DNA of 64,000 bases from Arthrobacter sp. 131MFCol6.1 (GTDB lineage: Bacteria > Actinomycetota > Actinomycetes > Actinomycetales > Micrococcaceae). How positions within the stretch are numbered: position 1 is the stretch's first letter; each line of letters opens with the position of its first letter. The notes beneath the pieces were generated by a model, which searched no databases, was not told the DNA's origin, and saw nothing but the letters and a program-made list of their open reading frames with translations. The stretch is from NCBI RefSeq assembly GCF_000374925.1, contig NZ_KB895541.1:1304122-1368121 (forward strand). The letters are read 5' to 3'. This document shows positions 18,355 to 26,487 of the stretch, piece by piece. The position numbers were made by a program, and so were the translations under genes.

Positions 18355-18402
18355 GCTTCGAACCTACCGTATCCGCGCCGAAGCCCGGGATAACATGGCT
18401 GA

Positions 18403-19335
18403 ATGTCAGCATCGAACAATCGCGCGGCCCGGCCTTCCACTGTGCCGCCCTTCACTGCGCGGCCTTCCACTGTGCCGCCTTTCACTGTGGACGGCGGCGT
18501 GGCCCTGGTCACCGGTGCCGCCATGGGCATGGGCCGGCTCTACGCCCTCCGCGCCGCCCGGGAAGGCGCCGCTGTGGTGATCCTCTGGGACGTCGACGCC
18601 GATGCCCTGGCCAGCACCGCCGCTGAAGTTGCCGCCCTGGGCGCCCGCGCCGTCCCCCGCACGGTGGACCTCGCGGATCGCGCCGCGATTGCCGACGCCG
18701 CCCGGGAGGCCCGGGCCGAGGGGCCGCTGGCGCTGCTGGTGAACAACGCCGGGATTGTCCGCGGCGCGTACTTCTGGGACCACGCCCCGGACCGTGACAT
18801 CGCCCTGACCATGGACATCAACGCCCTGGCCCCCATGTACGTCACCCTTGAGTTCCTGCCGGACATGATGGCCGACGCCAGCCGCCCGCGCCGGATCCTC
18901 AATGTTGCCTCTGCCGCCGGCACGGTCTCGAATCCGCGAATGAGCGTGTACGCGGCCTCGAAATGGGCCGTCATCGGCTGGAGCGACTCGCTCCGGCTCG
19001 AGCTTGAGCAACAGGGCTACGGCCACCTGAAAGTCACCACCTTCTGCCCCAGCTACATTTCCACCGGCATGTTCGAGGGAGCCCGCGGTCCCCTGCTGAC
19101 CCCGCTCATGACGCCCGAGGACGCCGTGGACCGGGCATGGCGCGCTACGGCCGCCGGACGGCCGCAGCTGATCGCCCCCGCCATGGCCAAGCTGGGGAAA
19201 GTACTCAAAGGCATCCTGCCGGTGCGGGCGTGGGACTTCGTGGGTGGAAAGGTCTTTGGGATCTACACCACCATGGACAGGTTCACCGGCAGGCCAGCCG
19301 CCGCCGCCAGCTCCGATACGGCAGGTTCCCGGTGA
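18403..19335 (+). CDS. Short-chain dehydrogenase/reductase
   Basis: A 310-residue classical SDR. The cofactor motif TGAAMGMGR, NNAG, a Ser in ASAAG and the catalytic pair YAASK are all present, so it should be an active NAD(P)-dependent oxidoreductase; the substrate is unknown. The N-terminus carries a duplicated 10-residue element (ARPSTVPPFT) before the Rossmann fold, coded by a tandem 30-bp repeat; a later start would remove it but none has a better ribosome site. Its stop overlaps the GTG start of the aminotransferase, indicating a three-gene operon. Confidence 0.88.
   Translation: MSASNNRAARPSTVPPFTARPSTVPPFTVDGGVALVTGAAMGMGRLYALRAAREGAAVVILWDVDADALASTAAEVAALGARAVPRTVDLADRAAIADAAREARAEGPLALLVNNAGIVRGAYFWDHAPDRDIALTMDINALAPMYVTLEFLPDMMADASRPRRILNVASAAGTVSNPRMSVYAASKWAVIGWSDSLRLELEQQGYGHLKVTTFCPSYISTGMFEGARGPLLTPLMTPEDAVDRAWRATAAGRPQLIAPAMAKLGKVLKGILPVRAWDFVGGKVFGIYTTMDRFTGRPAAAASSDTAGSR
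18431..18490 (+). repeat. Tandem 30-bp duplication in the SDR N-terminus
   Basis: Two adjacent 30-base units (18431-18460 and 18461-18490) differ at only a few positions and encode repeated ARPSTVPPFT. The element lies before the conserved fold, so copy-number change would be tolerated. Confidence 0.9.
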
Positions 19336-20552
19336 CCGGCCCCGCCCAGCTCCCTGCCCAGTTCCCGTGGCAGCGCGCCGCAACCGGCGCCAACCTGCTC
19401 TCCCCCGACGGTTCGCTGGGCGTCACGATCTTCGAGGAGATGACCACCCTGGCCCTGAGCACGGGCGCCATCAACCTCGGCCAGGGCTTCCCGGACGAGG
19501 ACGGCCCTGTGGAGATCAAGGAGGCCGCCCAGGCCGCCATCGCCGCCGGAGCCAACCAGTATGCGCCCGGCAAGGGCATCCTGCCGCTGCGGGAGGCGAT
19601 CGCGGTGCACCAGCAGCGGTTCTACGGGCTGACCCCCGATCCCCAGACCGAAATCATCGTCACCACCGGCGCCACGGAGGCCATCGCCGCCTCCCTGCTC
19701 GCGCTGGTAGGTCCGGGAGATGAAGTGCTCACGTTCGAGCCGTTCTACGACTCCTACGGCGCCATCATCGGGCTCTCCGGCGCCACGCACGTCACCGCCC
19801 CGCTGCTGGCCCCGGATTTCATGCCGGACCTCGCCGCGCTCGAGGCCGCGTTCAGCAACCGCACCAAGGTGGTGCTGATCAACAATCCGCACAACCCGAC
19901 CGGCGCGGTGTTCCCGCGCGAGGTGCTTGAGCGCGTCGTGGAACTGGCCGCTCAATACGACGCCGTCATCGTCACCGACGAAGTGTACGAGCACCTGACG
20001 TTCGGTGTGCGGCACATCCCGATCGCGACACTGCCCGGGGCGGCCGGGCGCACGCTCACCATTTCCTCGGCTGGCAAGACGTTCTCCTTCACCGGCTGGA
20101 AGATCGGTTGGCTCTCCGGGCCGGAGGAGCTCGTGGCCGCCGCCCGGACGGTCAAGCAGTTCCTGAGCTACAGTTCCGGCACGCCCTTCCAGGCCGCGAT
20201 CGCGGTGGGCCTGGGGCTTCCGGACGAGTTTTACGCCGGCATTGCCGACACCCTCCGGTACAAGCGCGACATCCTCAGCGAGGGACTGCGCGCGGCCGGC
20301 CTCGACGTCCTGACCCCGCAGGGGACCTACTTCGTGAACGTGGACACCTCACCGCTGGGGATCACCGATTCGGTGGAGCTGGCCCGCAGGCTGCCGGCCC
20401 TCGTGGGCGTCGCCGCGATCCCGGTGCCTGTCTTCTGCCACGCCGACGGCGCCGAGCGCACCCGCAGCCTGCTCCGCTTCGCGTTCTGCAAGCAGCTGCA
20501 CGTGCTGGAGGAGGCCGCCGAGCGGCTGGCGACCTTGCGCGACAGGCTGTGA
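19332..20552 (+). CDS. PLP-dependent class I/II aminotransferase (DapC/kynurenine aminotransferase type)
   Basis: A 406-residue fold-type I aminotransferase. INLGQGFPDEDGP near the N-terminus, NNPHNPTGAVF, TDEVYEHL and the PLP lysine in SSAGKTFSFTGWK are textbook. The sequence is of the type annotated as N-succinyldiaminopimelate or kynurenine/methionine aminotransferase; the donor cannot be fixed from sequence. The GTG at 19332 overlaps the SDR stop (GTGA). Confidence 0.9.
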   Translation: MTGPAQLPAQFPWQRAATGANLLSPDGSLGVTIFEEMTTLALSTGAINLGQGFPDEDGPVEIKEAAQAAIAAGANQYAPGKGILPLREAIAVHQQRFYGLTPDPQTEIIVTTGATEAIAASLLALVGPGDEVLTFEPFYDSYGAIIGLSGATHVTAPLLAPDFMPDLAALEAAFSNRTKVVLINNPHNPTGAVFPREVLERVVELAAQYDAVIVTDEVYEHLTFGVRHIPIATLPGAAGRTLTISSAGKTFSFTGWKIGWLSGPEELVAAARTVKQFLSYSSGTPFQAAIAVGLGLPDEFYAGIADTLRYKRDILSEGLRAAGLDVLTPQGTYFVNVDTSPLGITDSVELARRLPALVGVAAIPVPVFCHADGAERTRSLLRFAFCKQLHVLEEAAERLATLRDRL

Positions 20553-20554
20553 AC

Positions 20555-21340
20555 ATGGCCGGGCAGCAACCCGGGGCCTCGCGGTTCCTGCGGACCACCG
20601 GACAGCACGCCGTGATCGAACCGGATCCCTTTACCGAGGGCGGCTTCGTGCTGAGCATCGGCGGCGCCGAGCAGTCCCACGTCAACCTGGCCGACCCCGC
20701 GGATATCTTCTACGAATACCTGCGCAGGATCGGGCACGTCGTGGACCTTGCCGCCCCGTGGGGCGAGCCGATCACGGCGCTGCACCTGGGCGCGGGGGCC
20801 CTGACGCTGGCCCGGTACATCCAGGCCACCCGGCCCGGCTCGGTCCAGTACGCCGTGGAGCTGGAGCGGGAACTGCTGGACTTCGTGCTCGCGCAGCTGC
20901 CCCTGCCGGAGGGAACCGAGCTGCACACGGTGATCGGCGATGCCCGCGACGCCCTCGCCGGGCTTCCGGCGGACCTGCGCTTCGACGTCGTGATCCTGGA
21001 CATCTTCTCCGGGCCGGAGGCGCCGGAACACATCGCGTGCACCGGCTTCTACCAGGAGGCGGCGGCCCGGCTGACGCCGCGCGGTGTGTTGATAGTCAAC
21101 GTGGGCGACGAACCCGGGCTGACCCTGGTCCGGAGCCAGATCGCGGCCATGCGCCAGGCCATGGCCGACGTCTCGGCCTTCGCGGAGGCCGGAATGTTCA
21201 CCGGCCGGTACCCCGGAAACATCATCCTGACCGGGACGCAGGGGCCGTGGCCCGAGGTCTGGACGGCGGCGCTCACGGCGCGCGGTCCGCATCCGGCCCG
21301 GCTGCTCGCCGGCGTCGATCTGGACGCGCTGGCCGGCTAG
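20555..21340 (+). CDS. Spermidine-synthase-like SAM-dependent methyltransferase
   Basis: A protein of about 261 residues with a Rossmann methyltransferase core: HLGAGALTLARYI (SAM motif I), the acidic VELERELLDFV, GDARDAL and DVVILDIFSG. The arrangement is that of polyamine synthase-like proteins, but the N-terminal beta-domain of true spermidine synthases is reduced, so the activity is uncertain. ATG 20555 is used. A GTG at 20549, in frame and overlapping the aminotransferase stop as GTGA, is equally plausible and matches the pattern of the two genes before it. The stop shares the four bases CTAG with the converging rsmD stop. Confidence 0.78.
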   Translation: MAGQQPGASRFLRTTGQHAVIEPDPFTEGGFVLSIGGAEQSHVNLADPADIFYEYLRRIGHVVDLAAPWGEPITALHLGAGALTLARYIQATRPGSVQYAVELERELLDFVLAQLPLPEGTELHTVIGDARDALAGLPADLRFDVVILDIFSGPEAPEHIACTGFYQEAAARLTPRGVLIVNVGDEPGLTLVRSQIAAMRQAMADVSAFAEAGMFTGRYPGNIILTGTQGPWPEVWTAALTARGPHPARLLAGVDLDALAG

Positions 21341-21933
21341 TCCCCGGCCTCCAGGTCCACGGCTTCCACGCCGGGCTCGGCGAACCACAGCCGGGTTTCG
21401 CCATACTTCTTCTCGGCAAACCGTTCCATGCCCTCGGGCCACGCCGGCTCGGGACTCCGGGACGAGCGTTCCACCACCACGACAGCGCCCTCGCCCAGGT
21501 GCGGCACCAGCTTGGCCAGCACGGCAGCGAGGGCCGGCTCGTCCAGGGGGTAGGGCGGGTCCAGGAACACCAGGTCCCAAATGGCGGAGTCGGCGGTCCG
21601 GTCCAGGAAGGATTCGACCTTGGAGCGGTGCACGGAGACCACCTTGCGGCCCGTGACGGTATTGACGAGGTCGGCGTTCCGCTGGCAGACGGCGCTGGCC
21701 TTGGCGTCGAATTCGACCAGGTCCACGCAGTCCGCGCCGCGGCTGCCGCTTTCCACCCCCAGCGAGCCGGATCCCGCGTACAGGTCCAGCACGCGGGCGC
21801 CGGCGATGACGTTGAAGGCATCCAGCCGGGAGAACAGGGCCTCCTTGACCCGGTCCGTGGTGGGCCGTGTCAGGTTCCCGGGCACGCTGTTCAGCGTGCT
21901 GCCGCCGGCCGCGCCGGCAATGATCCGGCTCAT
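21337..21933 (-). CDS. rsmD: 16S rRNA (guanine966-N2)-methyltransferase RsmD
   Basis: A 198-residue SAM methyltransferase modifying G966 of 16S rRNA. It has RIIAGAAGGS at the start, SAM motif DLYAGSGSLGVE and the N-methyltransferase catalytic motif LVFLDPPYPL. It follows recG by 39 bases, as in other actinobacteria. The gene that should come next, coaD, is displaced by 3 kb. Confidence 0.95.
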   Translation of the reverse strand: MSRIIAGAAGGSTLNSVPGNLTRPTTDRVKEALFSRLDAFNVIAGARVLDLYAGSGSLGVESGSRGADCVDLVEFDAKASAVCQRNADLVNTVTGRKVVSVHRSKVESFLDRTADSAIWDLVFLDPPYPLDEPALAAVLAKLVPHLGEGAVVVVERSSRSPEPAWPEGMERFAEKKYGETRLWFAEPGVEAVDLEAGD

Positions 21934-21972
21934 GCGCGATCCCCCGCGGACGTGTTTGCCTGGCTCGTGGTC

Positions 21973-24222
21973 CTAGCCGCGTTCAAGGAACGCCTCCTTC
22001 TCGGGGTTCAGGTATTCGTCGATCGCGGCCGCAAGCCTGGGCTGGCCCTGCAGCGAGGGATCGGCGGCGACGATCCGCTGGGCGTCCTGCCGGGCCCGGG
22101 CGATCACGTCCTCGTGTTCGAGCACGCGCAGCAGCTTCAGGGTGGAGCGGCCGCCGGACTGCGAGGCGCCGAGGATGTCGCCCTCCCTGCGGAGCTTGAG
22201 GTCCTCCTGGGACAGTTCGAAGCCGTCGGTGGTGGCAGCCACGGCATCCAGGCGGCGCCGGCTCGGATGGCCCGGCTCCAGGGTGGTGACCAGCAGGCAG
22301 GTCCCGGGCAGCCCGCCGCGGCCCACCCGGCCACGCAGCTGGTGGAGCTGGGAGATGCCAAAACGGTCCGCGTCCAGGATCACCATGAGCGTGGCGTTGT
22401 GCACGTCCACGCCGACTTCGATCACGGTGGTGGAAACCAGGAGCTTGGTCTGGTTGGCCGTGAAGGAGGCCATGGTCTCGGACTTCAGCACCGGGTCCTG
22501 CCTGCCGTGCAGCGGCGCCACAGTGATCCCGGCCAGGGCCGGTTCGTCCTGGAGGTGTTCCACGACGCCGGTGACGGAGGCGAGTTCCCGCGCGCCGTTC
22601 TCGCCTTCGAGGTCCGCGGCGGACGGTTCGGCCTCGCCCGGGGTGAAGTCGCCGTCGTCGTCCGCGCCGATCTTGGGGCAAACGACGTAGACCTGGTGGC
22701 CGGCGTCGATCTCCTCCCGCGAACGGGACCAGATGCGGGTGGCCCACCCCGGGTGTTCCGCGAGCCCCACCACGTGCGTGGAGATTGGGGCGCGGCCGGC
22801 GGGGAGCTCATCGAGCACGGAGGTTTCGAGGTCGCCGAACACGGTCATGGCCACGGTCCGGGGAATAGGCGTGGCGGTCATGACCAGCAGGTGCGGCGGT
22901 TTGCTGGCCTTGGCCCGGAGGGCGTCGCGCTGTTCCACACCAAAGCGGTGCTGCTCGTCCACCACGATCAGGCCGAGGTCATAGAAGGACACGTTGTCGC
23001 TGAGCAGGGCGTGGGTGCCGATCACGATTCCGGCCGTCCCGGAGGCCGCGTCCAGCATGGCCTGCTTCCGCGCCGCGGTGGGCATGGAGCCGGTGAGCAG
23101 GGTGACCTGGACGGCGTCCGGGCCGAACCCGCCAAGCATCCCGTCGCGGGAGAGCGGTCCGAGCGTGCGCCGGATGGATTCATAGTGCTGGGCGGCGAGG
23201 ACTTCGGTGGGGGCCAGCAGGGCAGCCTGTCCCCCGGCGTCCACCACCTGCAGCATGGCGCGCAGCGCCACGATCGTCTTGCCGGAGCCCACCTCGCCCT
23301 GGAGCAGCCGGTTCATGGGCGAGTCCCGGGCGAGCTCGTCGGAGAGCGTCTTGCCGACGGCGGCCTGGCCGGCGGTCAGCGTGAACGGCAGCTGGCGGTC
23401 GAAGGCGGGCAGCAGCCCGTCGGGTGCCGGGCGGCGGGCCGTCGCTTCCTCGGCGGCGAGTTGGGCGCGGCGGCGGGCCAGGGCCGACTGCAGCACCAGG
23501 GCTTCCTGGTAGCGGAACCGGTCGCGGGCGCGCTGGAAGTCCGCGGGGGTTTGCGGGGCGTGGATCAGCCGGTAGGCATCCGCGACCGGCAGGAACTTCT
23601 CCCGCGCCGCGATCTCGGCCGGCAGCGGGTCGCCGAGGGTTTCCAGCTCCACGGTGTCCAGCAGCGTGGAGATGACCTTCTGGATGGACCAGCTGGTCAG
23701 TTTGGCCGTGGCCGGGTACACCGGGATCGGCATGGCGGCGAGCTTCTCCGGGTCGAGGCCCGGCGTTTCGGGGTCCTCGTCGAGCAGCAGGAAATCCGGG
23801 TTGGTCAGGCCGAGGGATCCGGCGTAGCGGGTCACCTTGCCGGAAAACATGGCGCGCCGGCCCGGCTGCAGCTCGGCCTTGGCCCGGAACCCGTTGAAGA
23901 AGCTGACCTTGAGCGTGCCCGGCAGTGCGCCGGCGGCCCGGGCGGAACCCGTTCCGGCGTCGTCGGAGATCACGACGTCGGTGAGGGAGCCGCGCCGGGC
24001 GCGCATGGAGCGGGTGCTGTTGGAGACCACCCGGGCGATCAGGGTCACTTCCTCGTCCAGCGGGACTTCGCTGATGGGCGTCAGCTCGCCGCGGCTGAGG
24101 TAGCGGCGGGGGAAGTAGTTCAGGAGCCCGCCGACGGTGGTGATGCCGAGGTGTTTTTCGATGACAGCCGCGGAGCGCTTGCCGATGCGGCGCTCCAGGC
24201 CCAGTTCAAGTTCAGCGTGCAT
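21973..24222 (-). CDS. recG: ATP-dependent DNA helicase RecG
   Basis: A 749-residue branch-migration helicase that rescues stalled replication forks. An N-terminal wedge/OB domain is followed by SF2 helicase lobes with Walker A GEVGSGKT, DEQHRFGVEQR (DExH box), TATPIPRT and the late QLRGRVGRGG motif. The ATG at 24222 (MHAELELGLER) is chosen because the longer frame starting at 24288 lies wholly inside the upstream gene. The chosen start overlaps that gene by 11 bases. An inserted acidic stretch in lobe 2 (near DDDGDFTPGEAEPS) is typical of actinobacterial RecG. Confidence 0.96.
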   Translation of the reverse strand: MHAELELGLERRIGKRSAAVIEKHLGITTVGGLLNYFPRRYLSRGELTPISEVPLDEEVTLIARVVSNSTRSMRARRGSLTDVVISDDAGTGSARAAGALPGTLKVSFFNGFRAKAELQPGRRAMFSGKVTRYAGSLGLTNPDFLLLDEDPETPGLDPEKLAAMPIPVYPATAKLTSWSIQKVISTLLDTVELETLGDPLPAEIAAREKFLPVADAYRLIHAPQTPADFQRARDRFRYQEALVLQSALARRRAQLAAEEATARRPAPDGLLPAFDRQLPFTLTAGQAAVGKTLSDELARDSPMNRLLQGEVGSGKTIVALRAMLQVVDAGGQAALLAPTEVLAAQHYESIRRTLGPLSRDGMLGGFGPDAVQVTLLTGSMPTAARKQAMLDAASGTAGIVIGTHALLSDNVSFYDLGLIVVDEQHRFGVEQRDALRAKASKPPHLLVMTATPIPRTVAMTVFGDLETSVLDELPAGRAPISTHVVGLAEHPGWATRIWSRSREEIDAGHQVYVVCPKIGADDDGDFTPGEAEPSAADLEGENGARELASVTGVVEHLQDEPALAGITVAPLHGRQDPVLKSETMASFTANQTKLLVSTTVIEVGVDVHNATLMVILDADRFGISQLHQLRGRVGRGGLPGTCLLVTTLEPGHPSRRRLDAVAATTDGFELSQEDLKLRREGDILGASQSGGRSTLKLLRVLEHEDVIARARQDAQRIVAADPSLQGQPRLAAAIDEYLNPEKEAFLERG

Positions 24223-25321
24223 GTCCGTCGGGGTTTCGGGTTTCGGCGGCAGCTGCGAGAGCATCGGGGGCAGCAACGGTGGCGGCAACGGTGGCGGCCG
24301 GTGCCTCCGGGTCGCGCGGCACTGCGAGCTCGCTCACGGAAATGTCCGTGGGCTCGCCCAGGGAACGGATCAGCGCGACGGCGGGGTCCGCGTCCAGGAC
24401 GTGGACGTGGACGCGCCAGCGGTAGCGCCCGGCGGCATCCGCGCCGCCGCCAACCTGGCTCATGATCACCGAGTCGCCCATTTCGTCGAGCCGCTGGCGC
24501 ATCATGGCGGCGTCCAGCGGGGACAGGGAGATGGTGCACATGACTTCGACGCCTTCGTCGCGTGGCATGCCGACGTGGATATGCGGATCCTGGACATCGT
24601 AGCCGTGCAGCCCGTCCAGCAGTTCGCTCTGGAGTTCCTCGCCCAGCACGGCGGAGCGGAGGCAGTCGAGGATCAGAAGCATGCCCACGCCGCCGGCGTC
24701 CACCACGTGGGCGGCCTGCAGGGCATCGAGCTGCTCCTCCGTGCGCACCACGGCGGCCAGGGCCGCCTCGACGGCGGCATCCAGGGCCAGCCCGAGCGTC
24801 TGGTTGCTGTCATCGCCGTCGTGTGCTGAGTCCACGGCGGCCGCGGCCCGGGCGGCAGCCTCCATGACGGAGAGCATGGTGCCGGGCACGGGATCACTCA
24901 GCGCCGACCAGGCCCGGATCTGGGCCCGGTTCAGGGCCGCAGCCAGCAGGGGTGAGCTGATCCGGGTGTGGCCGGCCAGGGGTTCGGCGGCGGCGCAGAG
25001 GAAGACGGCGAAGAGGGTTCCCGAGTTGCCGCGGGCCTGCTCCATGGCAACCTCGCCGGCCTGCGCCAGGACGGCGCCAACGTCATGCAGGGACGGATCC
25101 GGTGCCGCGTGCGTCGCCCCGACCGGATGTCCCGGCACGGCGGCGTCGGCTGCGTGGGCCGCGGCGCGGACGGTCAAGTAGAGGTTGGTGCCGGTGTCGC
25201 CGTCGGCCACCGGAAAGATGTTGATGGCGTTCAGGCGGTCGCTGTGGTTGCCGAGCGTGGTTTCCGCCTTGCCCAACCACCGCTTCATCGCTTGCGCGTT
25301 GGCGGCAATCTTAGTCTGCAA
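24212..25321 (-). CDS. DAK2-domain kinase-like protein (FakA/YloV family, short form)
   Basis: A 369-residue protein with the DAK2 fold: NIFPVADGDTGTN near residue 40 is the ATP/metal-binding motif, and EQARGNSGTL and DAGGVGMLL follow. The part after residue 250 resembles the FakA middle domain. FakA-type proteins of about 550 residues have a third C-terminal domain that is missing here. FakA phosphorylates fatty acids bound to a FakB/DegV partner, but no such partner is in the window, so the substrate is left open. It overlaps recG (11 bases) and thiL (11 bases), making one thiL-DAK2-recG-rsmD unit. Confidence 0.85.
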   Translation of the reverse strand: MQTKIAANAQAMKRWLGKAETTLGNHSDRLNAINIFPVADGDTGTNLYLTVRAAAHAADAAVPGHPVGATHAAPDPSLHDVGAVLAQAGEVAMEQARGNSGTLFAVFLCAAAEPLAGHTRISSPLLAAALNRAQIRAWSALSDPVPGTMLSVMEAAARAAAAVDSAHDGDDSNQTLGLALDAAVEAALAAVVRTEEQLDALQAAHVVDAGGVGMLLILDCLRSAVLGEELQSELLDGLHGYDVQDPHIHVGMPRDEGVEVMCTISLSPLDAAMMRQRLDEMGDSVIMSQVGGGADAAGRYRWRVHVHVLDADPAVALIRSLGEPTDISVSELAVPRDPEAPAATVAATVAAPDALAAAAETRNPDGHAR

Positions 25322-26423
25322 AGTGATCCCATCCCACAGCGTCAGCGGGCCTGCCCGCGATCGTTACTCCCGTGCTTTCGGTTGGTGCAGGGGCCTCTAC
25401 CGAGCCTATCGCAGTGAACCCGGGAGGGAGCGGAACCCCTGCCGGGAAAGTGGCGAGCAGCCCGTGGTCTTCACCGCCGCCGAGGACCCAGGCCATCGGG
25501 TCGGCCCCCACCAGCTCCGAGGCCGGCAGCAGCGGGGCGGCCAGTTCCTTCAGCGCGGCGGCTTCCAGATTCAGCACCGCGCGGCTGGCGGCCGCCATGC
25601 GGTTTCCGTCCCGGACCAGGCCGTCCGAAATGTCCATCATGGCCGATGCTCCCGCCTCACGCGCCAGCGGTCCGGCCGCGAGCGGCGGCTGCGGCCTGCA
25701 CTGGATGTCCAGGAGGGAGCGCTGCCCGGCGGTCAGGTCGCCCACGGGGACGTCCGACTCCAGCAGCGCCAGCCCGGCGGCGGCCCGGCCCACAGTTCCC
25801 GCCAGGGCCACGGTGTCCCCCGGCCGGGCCCCGGAGCGCAGGACGGGCTCTTTGCCGTCCAGGGTCCCCACGATGGCAACGCTGACCGCCAGTTCGCGGC
25901 CGCGGCCGAGGTCGCCGCCGGCCACCGCGCAGGCCGGAGCCCCCAGCTCCCTGATGCCGGCCACGAGGCCGTCCGCGAAATCCTCCACCCAGGAGACAAG
26001 GGTCTCCGGCGGCATGGTCAGGCTCACCACAAGGGATGTGGCCCGGGCGCCCATGGCATTGATGTCGCTGAGGTTTTGTGCCGCGGCCTTCCAGCCGACG
26101 TCGTACCCGGTGGTCCGGTAGCCATTGTTCCATTCGAGCCGGAAATCCTGGTCCGCCACCTGGGTGTCGATGCTCAGCACGGTCCGCCCGTCCGGTGCGG
26201 CGACAATCGCGGCGTCGTCCCCCGGGCCGAGCAGCAAGTACGACGCCGCCGCCGGGCCGCCATCGGGCTGCGGGATCGTCAGCCGCGGGAAGATGCGCCC
26301 CAGCAGTTGGGACTCCGAGAGCCCGGCAACAGTCAGTGCGGCGTCCGCCGGCAGGGATCCGGACGCAGCGGCATCAGGCACAGTGTCGGGCGCAGGAGTT
26401 TCAGGCACGGGAGATTCAGGCAC
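25311..26423 (-). CDS. thiL: Thiamine-monophosphate kinase
   Basis: A 370-residue enzyme phosphorylating thiamine monophosphate to the active diphosphate. It contains GPGDDAAIV, the substrate segment DINAMGARAT, AGGDLGRG and MMDISDGLVRDG. The N-terminal 30 residues are a Pro/Ala-rich extension, so the true start may be internal. It heads the thiL-DAK2-recG-rsmD operon. In other actinobacteria the DUF3515 gene adjoins thiL. Here the surface island begins 64 bases upstream. Confidence 0.94.
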   Translation of the reverse strand: MPESPVPETPAPDTVPDAAASGSLPADAALTVAGLSESQLLGRIFPRLTIPQPDGGPAAASYLLLGPGDDAAIVAAPDGRTVLSIDTQVADQDFRLEWNNGYRTTGYDVGWKAAAQNLSDINAMGARATSLVVSLTMPPETLVSWVEDFADGLVAGIRELGAPACAVAGGDLGRGRELAVSVAIVGTLDGKEPVLRSGARPGDTVALAGTVGRAAAGLALLESDVPVGDLTAGQRSLLDIQCRPQPPLAAGPLAREAGASAMMDISDGLVRDGNRMAAASRAVLNLEAAALKELAAPLLPASELVGADPMAWVLGGGEDHGLLATFPAGVPLPPGFTAIGSVEAPAPTESTGVTIAGRPADAVGWDHFAD

Positions 26424-26487
26424 AGCCCTACGCTACCGCGAGGGACTGACCGTGCCGGGCTGTGGCTCCAGGGAACCCTTCACATGG

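Noticed and set aside
20758..24465. A 1235-residue plus-strand open frame over rsmD, recG and the DAK2 gene
   Set aside because: It is the antisense shadow of three well-recognised genes; its composition is His/Gly/Arg-rich with no family motif.
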